Notes: generated by a model not told the origin, from the sequence alone. A DNA stretch of 64,000 nucleotides from Sphagnum compactum (GCA_965153455.1 OZ234494.1:20522001-20586000), one strand, 5' to 3'; shown: positions 36,930 through 49,645, numbered from the stretch's first letter. Made by a program: numbers and translations.

Positions 36930-37600
36930 CATCAGTTCCCAGTACTGGGTACAGGATAGTGTCAAACATCAACCCTTGTACTGAGTTTCTGTCGTGACAC
37001 CACCAGCACCAAAGGGAAGACTCAGCAATGATCAAGCTAACTCAACAAAACCCTAAAGAGAAGAAGACCAAGGAAATGAGGAAGGAAGAATAACACAAAA
37101 AGAAAAAAGAGAAAGAAAAACAACACCAAACAAGAAAAGGGGAAGGGAATAAAACAAAGAAAGAGCAGAAGAAAGAAAAAAAAAAGCAAACAGGAAAAGG
37201 GAAAGGAAAAAGGACAAGGAAAAGAAAAGAAAGTAAGAGAGGAGGAAGGTAGAGGAGAGTGACAAGAGGGAGAGGCAAGAGGGAGAGCTTCAAAAGAGGA
37301 CATTGCATGAGCAGAAGTATGATAACTCTTGTGTAGCAAGAAATCCCCACTCACAATTAAAGGTAACTAAAACCAGGTGGAAAAACCTTTCCTTGTCAAA
37401 GAAAAACTCCTGACAAGGACTAAAGGACGGGGAAGAAGAAATACACAGAAGGGAAGGACAAGTTTGAAATGAACTATAAAACTAGCAGTATGGTCTCTCA
37501 CTCAATTGAGAACCTTTAGAGGGTAGCCTTTATTCTTTGGAAGGACAATAAAATTGACCATCTGACAACGAGAAAAGATTTAGAACTGCAAGAAATTACA
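36930..37600. repeat. R1 repeat copy with a long purine tract
   Basis: Begins with the 'tgtactgagtttctg' landmark and ends with 'gaacctttagagggtagcct' and 'ttgaccatctgacaac', both shared with the copies at 2.6-3.6 kb and 34.4 kb. From about 37,060 to 37,290 the + strand is almost all purine (A and G), so long frames on the other strand are composition artefacts. Confidence 0.5.
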
Positions 37601-39770
37601 AAGCATGCACCTTGCCAATAAGTGAATGTTCCTCCCCTCCAGTTCCGTGGCCTTATACCTTGTAAGTAGAAATGCTACAACAGGAGATTGTGTGTTTAAT
37701 CCAAACTAGGTCAACCAATCTAGATTTGTAGGATCCAATCTAGTCAACCAATCATAAATTTAGAGTTTAGGGTTTCCTTGGATTCCAGAAAAGGATAGAT
37801 CAATTGCTGTTTGCAGATGACAATAGCAGCACTCCCTGGTAACCCTAACTTGAAACACTGTACCTTAAACCCTAGGTAGCAAATGTTCAGTCCCATTCAG
37901 GGACTTTGATGACACCAGAGTCCAGACAACACTATTCTCCTGTTCTTCTCCATGGTGGAGCAGTGTCAGTTGCCACACTGCTTTTCTTGGGAAGGAAGAC
38001 AATAACCCTTTCACCTCCTTGTTTGAGCCATATTCAGTCCCATTCAGGGACTTTGATGACACCTAGTGTCACCCTCACCATATTGCCTTGGGGAACAGAG
38101 TCTTCACAAGATGGCCATGATCGACCATCAATCTGTTCTCAATAACTTCCAATAATGCAGTTGAGGAATATGTCAGCGGCCAAACAAGGTAGCCTATTCA
38201 GTCTCCACGGATTAGGACCACTGACGTCACCATGAGTCCAGAAAACAAAAGAGACTGGAAAGTAGCAAGCTGCTCACCTTACAGAAGCCGCAACCACCCC
38301 TCACAACATTGAATTAATGTGATGATGGCTTGCATTTCCAACATGACGTCTCTCGTGTAAGTAAATATCACACAAGAGAAACAATCTCCTGCTGTGCAGT
38401 TATAGAAGGGCCAACTGTAGCAAGGAGGTGCTGCTTTAATTAATCCAAGAGTTGCATCCATAATGGATATGGATCACCCATATGATCACCAAACAGCTGC
38501 AAAGGACAAACATAAACTTAGTCAGCAAAATCAGATACCAGCAGCAGATGGACCCAAGGACAATCAACTTTACATGGAATGTTGAATTAATGGAAGACTA
38601 TGATAAATATTTATGTGCAACCATGGCTGATGTCTGGGAGCATTGTTGTCACCTGATGGACATGATGCTTCAGCCGACTACATCCCAGAACAGTTGACAA
38701 TCTCAACTTCTTTCAGACCATTCCTGACACACCATCTCATGCATCTCCACTATTTGCCAGGAAGTGTAGGCCATTGTAACTCATAACAGAACTGATACTG
38801 CATCTTTGGCACCTGCTGGCATACAGGCCACAAATCACATCTGTCAGTCCCAAAGGATTCCTGACAATTGAATTTATTTTTATTAAAGAATCATACCCAA
38901 TATCTGTGGCCACATAAGCACAGCAGGAACTGAACAACAAGAATCCCCAGAGAAGCTCAGACTTCATATGATGTTAGTCCAGATTTCGACCTTGTAGAAC
39001 ACCAACCACAAACAATATGGGTGACTTTCAAAAGAGCAAAGAATGCTTGGAGCACAAACCCCCAAGTAAGCTCATCAAGAAACTAAATAGTCATACTGGC
39101 CAACAGGCTACAATGCTTTGTTTCATATGGACACATCAAGCCAGGATACACCAAGGATGAAATATAAGAACTGAAGCACTTTTGCCTACTGGCTCCCAAC
39201 AAGTGCACAACCATTGGCTCATAACGTACATTATTGGAGAAAAAGGCTAAATTCTCCAAATAATTCAAGACAAGGGCCCAAAACAAGCAAAGATCATCAA
39301 AGTACTGTGGAAAACATGTACTACATCTGAAAATTTGCAGTAAACTCCACATAACCATGTTAAAGGTGAAAGGAAAACTCAGTCATGATGTTGGCTAGTA
39401 CTCTACAGGCAAAGCTGTGATGTTGCAACCAATTTACCACCCCACAATCCAGTTTCATCCTTCCCAATTGGAAACAAGTTGTATGGGTTCAAGAGAGACA
39501 CCAACATTTGGGCTTGTCTTCAAGTTCCATGTAACAATTGAAGCTGACCTACACAAAGAGAGCAAGTGATCAGTCGAAGTGTCAAAGGGCGTGACTCACA
39601 TTCTTCTCACTGACAAAGCCTCTTACATATCCAAGACACCTTCAGAGGAGAACACCAACCACAACCCAAATTCTAGAAGCCATCTAGACAACATGATGAA
39701 AAACACTTGTGGGGCAGTTCCAATATGTTTCTAACTGCCTGTGGTCATCTGCAAGCACAAAAATAACTCA
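37600..39770. other. Unassigned region with a short direct repeat
   Basis: A 30-base phrase containing cagtcccattcagggacttt occurs at about 37,886 and again at about 38,032. On the - strand at 38,280-38,500 a stretch bounded by CTGCAG-type acceptor and a CTGTAAGG donor looks like an exon, but I cannot identify the product. Otherwise nothing is recognised. Confidence 0.35.
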
Positions 39771-40345
39771 TGAGCATTGAGAAATCTCCATACTCACAAT
39801 CAAGAAGAACAAGAATAAAACTTCTCCTTTCAAGTCAAAGAAAGACTTCCAGATAAGGGCTTACAGAAGTAACAGCAGGAATAACACAAAATGGACAAAC
39901 TAGAACAAAACACAGAAATAAACATATGCAGAATAAACAAAAGTGACAGACTTTCACTTGTTATGAGACCATCAACAAGACCATGTATGATAGCAACTTC
40001 ACCACTGACTTCATCAGCTCCATACAGTGCAGCTATAGGCCAGTGTAACCACTAACCTACATACTGAGTTTCTGGTGCAAGTCTGAAGCAACAGGAATAC
40101 TCATACATGATACTGGCTATCAACAAACAACAAAACAAAACAGAAGGGGGAAACACAGAGAGAAAAGAAGAGGGAAAAAGCAAAACAGATAAATGGAAAA
40201 CAAAATGAGACCAAGTGGGCTTCCAGGAGCTCACACGTACAAGACTATAAAAAATCATGCAAAAGACTCCACACACAGAAATTCCAAAATGAAATTCTCT
40301 TTATTTAGCAACCCCCTAGTTCTCTTTACACAAACTGCAAAAGAG
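39770..40345. repeat. Interspersed repeat R1, best-preserved copy
   Basis: Matches 2,640-3,300 over most of its length in the same order: 'tctccatactcacaatca', 'aaagaaagacttccagataa', 'aaaagtgacagactttcact', 'gatagcaacttc', 'ccactaacctacatactgag', and 'tagcaaccccctagttctct'. No protein-coding potential is recognised. Confidence 0.55.
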
Positions 40346-40346
40346 T

Positions 40347-40460
40347 CTCCAGGGTTCTCTTTATAAGTCTGTATAAAACTCAGAACTGTAAACGGCTCCA
40401 GGGTTCTCTTTACACTTCTGTATATAACACAGAACTGTAAACGGCTCCAGGGTTCTGCGA
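40347..40460. repeat. 49-50-bp tandem repeat, two and a third units
   Basis: Units begin 'ctccagggttctctttata' at 40,347, 'ctccagggttctctttaca' at 40,396 and 'ctccagggttctgcg' at 40,446; each full unit ends 'cagaactgtaaacgg'. Confidence 0.75.
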
Positions 40461-40758
40461 AAACGAGAACTCTCGGGCCCCTATTCGAAAAGGACCGAGG
40501 CGTGCCTGAATCCTGTTCCTTATGTCCTGAGGTCTCATATTGTCGTAGCCTGTTCACGGTAGAGTCGTTCGTAACGAGTCCTCCGACTGTTGGAGCCTGT
40601 TCACGGTCGGAGAAGCAGGAACCCGCTACAACTGCTTCCATTTCTTGACAGTGTGCAGATTCCATACAACAGCACCACCACATGGCAGCTAACAGAAATA
40701 TATGTGTTCTTTCAGACAACAAGGCGCTATGTCTGAAAGCTATGATTGAAAAAAGAGG

Positions 40759-41210
40759 CTAACCACAACAAGGCTCCAGACAAGATAGCAAGGGTGCATC
40801 TGTCCTGCGACGGTGGCTTCGGATCTGCTCGGCATTCGTCGGAGAGGTTGCACTTTGTTGACGAATCCCTTCTACATCTGGTCCTGTGACCCCCCCGCTT
40901 TCACGAGACGGTGGCTTCGGATCTGCTTGGCATACGTCGGAGAGGTTGATGAATCCCTTATGCAGTCTTGATATTGTTGTCTTCACCACCTCTTGTGTAG
41001 ACATAATAGAAAGTCACCATCTGGCCACGAAAGAGAACACTGATGGGCGAAAGCGCCCCACCCACCAAACAGAATACACAACCCACCACAAAACCTGAAC
41101 TCGCAAGTGCTTGGATGTGGCTATTAGATTTGCTCGTGTTAAAGAAATTGTTGAGAAGGGGATCCCATGAAGGCCATTGAACTGATTCACCATCTGCCAC
41201 AGCCCCTTCC
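40759..41210 (-). pseudogene. Inverted chimeric copy: pieces of the 11.6 kb segment and of the membrane-protein exon 2
   Basis: 40,973-41,210 is the reverse complement, with about 10-15% differences, of 15,945-16,183 inside exon 2 of the membrane protein gene. On the - strand it reads QWPSWDPLLNNFFNTSKSN, then GFVVGCVFCLVGGALS, then YYVYTRGGEDNNIK. The part 40,759-40,900 matches the reverse complement of about 11,620-11,740. In the present genome those two sources are more than 4 kb apart. The phrase 'ggtggcttcggatctgct' occurs twice (40,812 and 40,910), so the junction region is itself duplicated. The copy is truncated at both ends and is non-functional. Confidence 0.75.
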
Positions 41211-41235
41211 AGGGTTTCACGAATCTCTTAGGGAT

Positions 41236-41465
41236 CCGACACCTCTCGTGGCCTAGGTCTCGGGCACCTCTCCTGCCGAAGGTGTCAGAGGTGTGGCGAA
41301 GTGTCGGAGGTGTGGCGAAGTGTCGGAGGTGTGGCGTAAGTGTCGGACGCCTCTCCTGGCGTAGGTCTCGGACCCCTCTCCTGGAGTAGGTGTCTGCGCC
41401 TCTCCTGGCGAAGGTGTCGGAGGTGTGGCGAAGGTGTCTGACGCCTCTCCTGGCTAAAGTGTGGG
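41236..41465. repeat. GC-rich minisatellite, about 20-25-bp units
   Basis: Alternating units of the types 'gtgtcggaggtgtggcgaa' and 'gtctcggacccctctcctgg' fill about 230 bases. The first type occurs in a run of three near 41,280-41,340. Base composition is very unlike the AT-rich surroundings. It begins close to the end of the inverted chimeric copy. Confidence 0.8.
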
Positions 41466-42190
41466 GTAAGCTTGAGGCCATGAGATTTATCAGAATAAAG
41501 GGCTTATGCAAGATGGAGATAAATGTGAGCCCAACTCTAGTAAATCTCATAGTCAAAGGCGCAAGCATAGAGAATGTGATTGGATTTAAGATTTCTTTTC
41601 ACTACACATGTTGGTATCGCGGGAATTAAAAAAAAAATGATGTAAGGCATTTTGAAAAACAAAATACATGCTGGTTTGCATGTGTCGCAACACACTCTCT
41701 AAATACACTAGAAAAACAAGAGGCACCTTGTTCCTGTCTTTGGTTCCTATGGGCTGTGCGGCTTTTGGCCTTCCTTTGGCCTTCCCTTTTGTCTTCCGCG
41801 TGATGGTTCTGGCCATTGGTCTTTATTGGATTTTTTGTCTCTCTATTTAAGGGAAGTTCTCAACAAGCATTTCGAAAGAAATGCTCACAAGGACACTCAT
41901 ACTTACTGCACACATTTCATGTAGTGTACAACCCGATGCCTGCCCTTAGCTCTGCCTTGCATGGGCCCTTAATACAGGGTCTCTGGTATAGAGTATGTGA
42001 ATAAATAAATAAGTACCCCCAGTTTATAATGGGGTTATTAGCATTAGTGTGTTGCGCTCTGCTTTGAATTTTCAAAACTTAGCAAACTGAAACATCTAAA
42101 TAGCTAAAGAAAAAGAAATCAACCGAGACTTCATTAGTAGCGTAACGACGAGCGAAAGTGAATTAGGCTTTGTGAGAAGGCTTTGCGCTT
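41466..42190. other. Intergenic DNA, no gene recognised
   Basis: Short open frames only; nothing matches a family or repeat that I can see in the window. Confidence 0.4.
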
Positions 42191-43430
42191 TCTCGGCCTG
42201 CCAAAAACGGTAACGAACAGTTTTGGAAATAGAAATTTCATACAGTCCAATGGGAAGGCTCAGCATGCACTCAAAGTGCCTTGATTTTTTTCTTTTTAGT
42301 TTTGGAGGGGGCAGGGAGGCTGGAGGGAGGATTTTTTTCATTTTTCCTTTGTTCCCAACATGTTCCCATAAGGTTCCTGGTTCCCATCAGGTTCTCAACG
42401 TGTTCCCAATAGCACCTCACTTTAATCCCATATATTTTGCCCAAAGTCCTCCCCTTCTCACCTATATAGATGGGCCAAAGGGGGAGGCACTACGTTTTTC
42501 CATCGAGTCTTCTATTTTGGGGAGCCTCCATAGTTTCAACTATTTTTTGTGATGGGCCAATCATATTGGCTCATTGTTAAAAAAAGTTGGACTTGTGAGG
42601 CACACCTCCAACTAATTAATATGAAACAGAATAAGTCCCCATTTATGTGTATGTGACTATGTCCCCAAATCACTGACCCAGGCATTAGCCCAGGCCAAAA
42701 ATGATGATGAATAGTTTTGGAAAGAGAGATTTCATCCAGCCAATGGGAAGGCTCAGCATGCACTCATGATGGGCCCTGTTATTTCCTTTTGGGGTTGGGG
42801 TGGTATAGGGGGAGGATTTTTTTCCCTTGTTCTTTAATGTGTTGCCATCATGTTCCCATCGAGTTCCCAAAGGGTTCTCAGATATGTTCCTCAAGATGTT
42901 CCCAATAGCACTTGGGTTTTATCCAATACAGTTTGCCCAAAGTTCAACTCCCCTGTATGTAAACTATAATCGAGGGGTGCACATTTGTTTCTATTTGCAA
43001 CTGGGGTCCAAAGAGGTGCTTCCATTGGGGGGTGCTCAATGTTCCAAAAAAATTGCTGATAGGCCAATGAATATGGCTTCTAAAAAAAAGCCATGAACTA
43101 TAATTAATATGAATCACACTACATCACACATAGACATTGTGGTTCATATTAATTAATTCATGGGTGCATTCATTTTTTATTTTTTCTTTGAAAGAGCCAA
43201 ATCCATTGGCTCATCAGCAAATTTTTGGACCATTGACCACTCCCAAATGGAAGCACCTCTGCTTGACCCCCAGTTGCAAAATGGAAACAAATGTATTCCC
43301 CAACAGCCTACCTTTTCAGTTTATATATATGAGAGTTGAAAACAATACGGGATAACATTGAGTGCTATTGGGAACACCTTAGGGAACAACTTGGGAACTT
43401 GGGGAACATCTAGGGAACACAATGAGAACA
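42190..43430. mobile_element. Foldback (long inverted repeat) element with an extra partial arm
   Basis: The arm at about 42,830-43,095 is the inverted counterpart of about 43,137-43,420. Matching landmarks are 'tgttcccaatagcactt' with its complement in 'gagtgctattgggaacacc', and 'caactggggtcc..gaggtgcttccatt' with 'aatggaagcacctctgcttg'. The centre is a short palindrome around 'taattaatatgaa' / 'ttcatattaatta'. A third, related unit at about 42,190-42,600 is in direct orientation with the left arm and shares 'ccaatgggaaggctcagca' with 42,740. No transposase is present, so this would be non-autonomous. Target-site duplications were not found. Confidence 0.7.
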
Positions 43431-43439
43431 TGCTGTGCA

Positions 43440-45915
43440 ATTACCATCACTTGTAGGGCGGTGCAGGTGTTTGATTTTGGAATAACAGTTGGGTTTTAGG
43501 GTTTGTGTTGGTTGCGGTTTGGTCCCTTGTGAAGCAATACAACTCAGGTTTTAATTCCCCATTTCATCTTGTAATTTCAAAAAAACTGAACTTGAATGTA
43601 GCTCCAGTATATTTTTTATAGAATATTGGACAGAAAAAGTCAGGAAGGTCATTTTCCCAGTGTGCTCGCCGATGCTTTGTTTTTCTTTTCAAGTTTGTGA
43701 TGTACGTTGGTTGGCTACAAATTGTTAATGCTTGTATGCTGAGGTGGGTTTTTTTTTGGTGGGGAAGGGGGGGGGGGGGGGGAGGGGGGATGGCAAGTGG
43801 ATCCAATTGGTTACATAGGGACTATTTTTTGTAGGTGGGGCTATCATCATTTGTGTATGTTCATCACTTGCTAGCAACAAATTTTAAAGTGTTTACATGT
43901 TCAAGTGGGTAAATCTTTCCTCAAGTCTGACCAGTTAGTGGATTCTGACCAATATAGTATTATGGGGGACAAATGTTTCAACATGGGAGGTTTTGTGACT
44001 ATTGAATGTGAAGAGTTGTCCATTTATGCTTTGCTTTATCTCATAACCATGCACACCAAAAGGCACTTAAACTATTATACAAAATGTAGATCTTTGGTTT
44101 TCTATTTTTGTGCAATTGAGCTTCATCAAATCAAATTTCTACTTCTGGAAAGGCTAAAAGAAGATCAGCATGATCTTTCAACCAAAAGAAAACTAGTCAT
44201 GCATATAACCAAAATAATCAAAGCTCCAATAAAAAAAGAAAAGAGGACCACTCAAAAGGGGAGAGACTCTCAATTTTTCATTGTTTATTGGACATAAATA
44301 AGAGCATGGGAATAAGGAAAAAAGAGCGAAGAAAACAACAAAAATGTACGTTGTCCTTGAACAATGAGGACGTTTGAAAGTTGATCTTTTCTTGTATCAT
44401 ATTCTTAGTAAAGTAGATTTGAACAAATAGGAGAAGTTTGAGACTTTTACAAGCAATCTAGATGGTGGACAATGTATGATAATTACATTTGCAAGCAATG
44501 GTGTAGAAATTTCACAAAATCAAATTATATGCCTCAACAAAATCACCAAGGAATCCCATTTTATCACACCTTCCAAATAGTTATACTATTCAATCTCATA
44601 ATTCATACACACCATTCTTCCTCCACTTTAAAGTTCATTGGAACTTGAAGGGGCACCATAGCTAAGAAATGAAGTTCTAAAATGATTTAGGTATGCACAA
44701 CAAACAATTTTTCAGGTTTGCATCATGGACACAAACATTCAAGTTTTGACACAATGCACTTATGTTTCACATAAAACTCAAATCGTGTAACACATAAGAT
44801 TCACAAAACATTCAAAAGATTTAGGTTTTGGAGAATACATAGAACACTTACAACACTCAAAATTTGGAAACAAGTGGGATCAAATTTAAAAAGGAAACTT
44901 GGATATGTAAACAAAAAATAAATAGTAAGCATGGAGATTAGTGAAAACTTTGGACAATGAGTTCGATGTCATATTGCACTTCAAAACTTCATAATGTTGC
45001 AACTTGCAACATTTCAATCTTTAATGCATCAACATTTAGGAACTCATAAACATATTTTGTAATTGTTGATTATAATTTAGAAAAATCCAAGCTCATGTGT
45101 ACCTTCAAAAGCAAAAATATGTTATTACCTCACCATCGTGCCACTTGAAACATTAGAAAAACAACAAACGATAAAAATTTGATCTTGAATGTAAGTTCAT
45201 AAAATGACTTGATCAAGGTAGGAATGAGAAGATTTGTAAAAAATATTCATGAGCTTTACAAGCTTACCTTTAAAAACAAGGGAATTTTACCCTTTTGACA
45301 CTTCCTTATTGTACTTTCCACCATTGCTCTCATATCTTATTAACCTTCATCAAGAACCATAAAATCCTTTATGACATGTGTTGCTTTAAATGTTTTGCTA
45401 AAATGATTTATTTTGTGTATCAATGAAAGAATGAAAAAAGGAATGAAAAAAAGAAAAAACAACTTGGAAAATTTGCAATTTTTAAGGGTTTTCTTCAAAT
45501 AAAAATAATTAAATTAACCACATAGACCCAAGCATTTCCTAAGTTGCCACTTGTAGTAACATTCTTTAAAAATGTTATAGCCCGCCTACGATAATTGCCA
45601 TTTGATGTTAATTAATGTTGAAGATCCTTGCCAATGGACTTACATGAGGAATTTTCAAAATCTAATGACCTATTGGGATGACTAGGTTATCATCCAAATA
45701 GGTTATCAATCTTAATATACTAAACATTTTTATGATAGAATTTTTAAAAAAATAAAATAAAAATAACCAACCAAAATTAGCAATTCAAGATAACCATTGG
45801 TTAATCAATTAGTTATTTGATAATTTAATCAACACCTAAATTACATTTTAAAAAAAACCTAGTAATGATGAAAATAAATAAATTGAGCAACACCACTATT
45901 ACTAAACAATTTTAT
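43440..45915. repeat. Direct repeat D, copy 1 (about 2.5 kb)
   Basis: Matches 57,030-59,730 along its whole length in the same orientation. Landmarks include 'tggatccaattggttacata', 'gtgactattgaatgtgaaga', 'ttgccaccattgctt' type phrases, 'accacatagacccaagcatt' and 'gttgaagatccttgccaatg'. A 130-codon open frame (43,905-44,297) is interrupted in the other copy, so it is probably not a gene. There are no recognisable retroviral-type domains; it may be the internal or terminal region of an old element. It directly follows the foldback element. Confidence 0.7.
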
Positions 45916-46560
45916 GCTACTTTTTTTGTTCATTGTCAAATTCAATTTGTTCTTAAACATAATGGATACTGAACAACTTTGGCTATAAACAAAATACACT
46001 AGTTGTTTATGCCATAAACTTGATTGAAATGACTAAAACATGTCTTCTTTGACTTGATTGAAAAAAATCAAGTTGACTCAACATCCTATGTGAGAAAATG
46101 GTGATAAAATAAATAAACAAAAATATATTTTGTTTTTTAAAACTATTGATAGGGTGTTGAATTGCCATGGGATTCACCAAATCTATTATTAGATTAAACT
46201 ACCTTTAAAAAAAATTAAAATCCCCTTTCAGCTATATTGTTGATAGGTCATCAACCCCATGTCCATTAATCTTCCATCTGGCTATGTTTTTGTTCCCATT
46301 ATTAAAGATATTAATATGTCATGTGTTAGTTTTAACATATTACACAAAAAGGAATCAAAGCATCCACCTTCTTGTACATACACTAAGACCTTGACCATTT
46401 AACCACAACATCATGTGGTAAAAATTAATCACATCCAAATATTAATTTTAAACTTGTATTACAATACCTCAAATGTAATGTCTTATATGTGGTAGGTAAA
46501 TATAAATCTGCCATGTGACTACTAACCTACCTACCTATCTAAACCCACCTATTTAAGCTA
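45916..46560. other. AT-rich intergenic DNA, no gene seen
   Basis: No exon-like segment, domain or repeat recognised. Confidence 0.45.
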
Positions 46561-47570
46561 CCTACTTACTTCGGCTAAGTACATCCGAGAGTGCGTTACA
46601 TCTTGCGTGCGAAACCCTGCTCCTACAGTACCTCACTTCCCGTCACTTTGTTCCTTCAGCAACGCATGCAAGTTGCCGCGTGTTTTCCCCCTTTCACCCC
46701 CTTTCTCTCCTGCGCTTGTTCCGCTTTTCGTCCAGCTAGAGCTTCCATCCGATTTCTTCGAATAAATAGCCCAAGAGGCTGTCTTCGCAACACGGCACAA
46801 TCCTTGAGCGCTTACCGTAGTTTTCTAGTTCGGGGGATTTCAGATTCTGCGTTTCTTAACTGTATTTCTTCCCTCGTCCCCTAATCATTGCCTTACTTCG
46901 ATCTTTGCCTAATCAAAACCCGATGCAACGTATCTTCATTGTGGGGTGTAGCCCAAGTGCTAGACGACTCCTGGACACACTCTACGTGCACTGAAGGTTT
47001 TTAACCTGAGTAGAACCTTTCCATCGCCGTTGAAAGTCATTTGCTATCTTCATCATCATTTATCGAGAATTTGCTATTTTCGACTCCATGTTGTGCCTGC
47101 CGCTGATAGTGCTGAGCTCCGGCGCTAGTCGTTGATCACTTATCACTCTGTTCAAACATAGCAAGCGATTTGCCACATATTTCGCCTCTGCCTTTTTTTT
47201 CTCGCATTTACATCTTCTCCCCACAACGGACTTCTTTCATTTTGGGGCTTCCCCCTTTTTGACCACAGTCGAACTTCCAGTGAACTCCAACATCTAAGTG
47301 AAGGTGCAGTTTGCAAACGAGGCAAAGGTCGATGTCCATTGAGGTATGGAAAGATCATTCGGAGATTGTTCAGGTTCATATCAGTTTCGAGCGAGAGTGA
47401 GAGAGCAAGTGGCTAGAACATAGTGAACGTGGCCAAAGTTCTCTTTTTGCAGGAAACAGAAGGCCTTTGATTGTAATGGTCCTTAGCTGCTTGGTCACGC
47501 CTTTGTAGTGGGGCTGGAACGTCATCCATTGAAGCTGAGGGCCACAGTCTAGCAGTGTGAGGACGTTGGT
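46560..47570. other. Less AT-rich island, possibly the promoter/leader of the locus to the right
   Basis: Base composition rises sharply compared with the left flank. A 97-codon + frame (46,591-46,884) and others exist, but the peptide is not recognised and has no clear domain. Position suggests a promoter and 5' leader for the AP2-like relic, or a remnant of an unrelated gene. Confidence 0.3.
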
Positions 47571-47587
47571 TGTGTAAGAAATCATTG

Positions 47588-48760
47588 TATACCAGGATGC
47601 TAGTTCAAAATCCAAAGTTTAGAGAGAAACCTCCATCACGTAGTTACATTGGAATTCGTACTAGAGAGAGGGAAGGAAAAAATGGTAAGTACATCAGGCA
47701 TGAGCCAGTTCTCAAATTGAACAATGATGCATTCTACTTTGGGGAGTGCAAGACTCGTGTGAAAGCAGCTTTCACCTATGACATATGTGAAACTTTGCCT
47801 TGGCATTAAAGGTGGAAATTTCAATATCTTATGCCCACAAAGATATGACCATCTTCAAAAGATTTCAGTTGAAGGGCATACTAAAAAGGAGATATCGAAG
47901 ATTGTTTTTGAATGTGCTGAGTCAACCTTCCAATCCATTAAAGACCATCCTACAGATGGTGACAATCAGAAGATTTTAAAGCTATTTGAAGATGGGGGTG
48001 AAGGTTGTGCTATGAATGTTCATCAAATGACTTTGAATGAGAATCTAGCAACGTGACTCTAATGGTGGTGATGACCATGCGACAAGGTGTAGCGTGGGTT
48101 TCAGTGCTATTGAAGCACTATTGTATTCTCCTAATGATGGTGATGTTTCTGCAATAGACATTGATAAACATGCTCAAGATCTAGGTGAATCTACAGGTAA
48201 CACAACATGACCTACAAACCATCTTTTGAATGTGATGATGTGGATTTTTGGGTTACAACAATGTCTGATGCACAAAATAGTTGTGCAAACATGTATTAGG
48301 TTCTAGGGAAGAAATGAGTTACAATTCGTTACATAATCATCTATTAAAGTGATAAGTTCTCATGTTGAAAAATCTTCTAACCCATGCAGGTATATTGGAA
48401 AAGGATATTCAATATCCCAATCTTCCCAATGAGAGTTTAGAGCCACAAAGAATCCAATCTCCCACTGAAATATTTTATAGCAAACCCCTCCTAGGCTTCA
48501 ATCGTCACTTGCTCTGACCTATGAAATCCACACAGAATTGAGAACATTTATCAACCAAAATTGGAAGGTGGCATTGTACAAATGTCCGCCACCTACATCT
48601 TTGAACATGGTGCACCAAACTGTTGAAGGGTGTTCAGAAACAAGCCCCTTATACATATGTGTTCACAAATCTGGTGACATTGAATCCATTTCTTTGTCAG
48701 AAGAAAGGTTTTCTGGATTGGAAGGGCTTTGCAGTCGTGGGTGGACATAGGGTAGAAGTG
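47588..48760 (+). pseudogene. Possible AP2/ERF-like transcription factor relic
   Basis: The frame at 47,588-47,809 reads SYIGIRTREREGKNGKY, then FYFGECKTRVKAAFTYDI. This resembles the AP2 DNA-binding fold pattern (Y-x-G-V-R..., W/F-L-G-x-F-x-T-x-x-x-A-A-x-A-Y-D), but with many non-consensus residues, and the frame must shift near 47,790 to continue into GGNFNILCPQRYDHLQ. Later pieces look like exons: 48,385-48,520 (LEKDIQYPNLPNESLEPQ) and, one base out of phase, 48,500-48,750 (LALTYEIHTELRTFINQNWK). A donor-like GGTAAGTA sits inside the AP2-like block. With these shifts it is probably a pseudogene, or a gene whose introns I cannot place. The family call is tentative. Confidence 0.35.
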
Positions 48761-49645
48761 AAGAAGGATTTTGATTTTTGTCTTCTATATTATTTGAGGT
48801 TTACAATTGTGGGTGGACATAGGGTAGAAGTGAGGTAGGCTCTTGATCTTACAGATGAAGATTTTCACAGCAGTAAAGCAAAATCCTTGTAAGAGAAAGT
48901 GTAAGACTGAAGTTGACTGTATGTCAATACTGAATGATATAAAGCAAAATTTGCTATCTCATTGCTTCCTGCAATTCTTGGCAGGACAGAAACCTTTTGG
49001 AAAACTTCGGAAGTAGTCCCTCCCTGATCAGGTACACTCCTAGGCTGAAACCGTCCATAGGTTAGAAAAGGCTACTGGAAACATTCAATGTTTCATTTTT
49101 CTTGGTTCCTCAAAAACTCATTCCAATGTTCTTACCACTTAGTTCTTGTGGAAGCCTGTTTTGAACTAGCATCTGGGAGATGCATCAGTAAATTAGACTG
49201 ATCTGGATTTCTATTGCAGATTTTTACACAAGATCCCAAGTTCATGCACAAGAGGGGTGGGGGGCAGTATGGCTTGGTGGGTAAACTGAATTTTAAACTT
49301 TAGCTAGCTGAGAAGCAGCTGAAGAAGACGGATGAATACATATGCAGATGACAGAAAAGTTTTCACCATTCGAAATGGAGGGTAGTAGGACTAATGGTGT
49401 TGAGAAGAAACTCTAGGCATGGAAATGGAATTGGGATCTGGAACTATTTATCGCCTACAAGCATGCTCTTCTCAGATTCCTGTTTAGAAGGAGTTGGCCT
49501 TCCTTCAGTCTTATGTTGGTGAGGAAACTTAACTCTGGGTCTGTTGTCAATGTGATCTGGAGTAGATCTGTGTTCATCATTTGCATATTACTTTTCCAAA
49601 CATGCAGAACCTCACATAATGAGATGTATTTGTTCTCTGTTTCAG

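Noticed and set aside
37037-37354. Three overlapping Leu/Phe/Ser-rich reading frames on the - strand
   Set aside because: They arise from a purine tract on the + strand; the composition alone explains the length and hydrophobicity.
43905-44297. 130-codon open frame in repeat D copy 1
   Set aside because: The matching region of copy 2 is interrupted and no domain is recognised.
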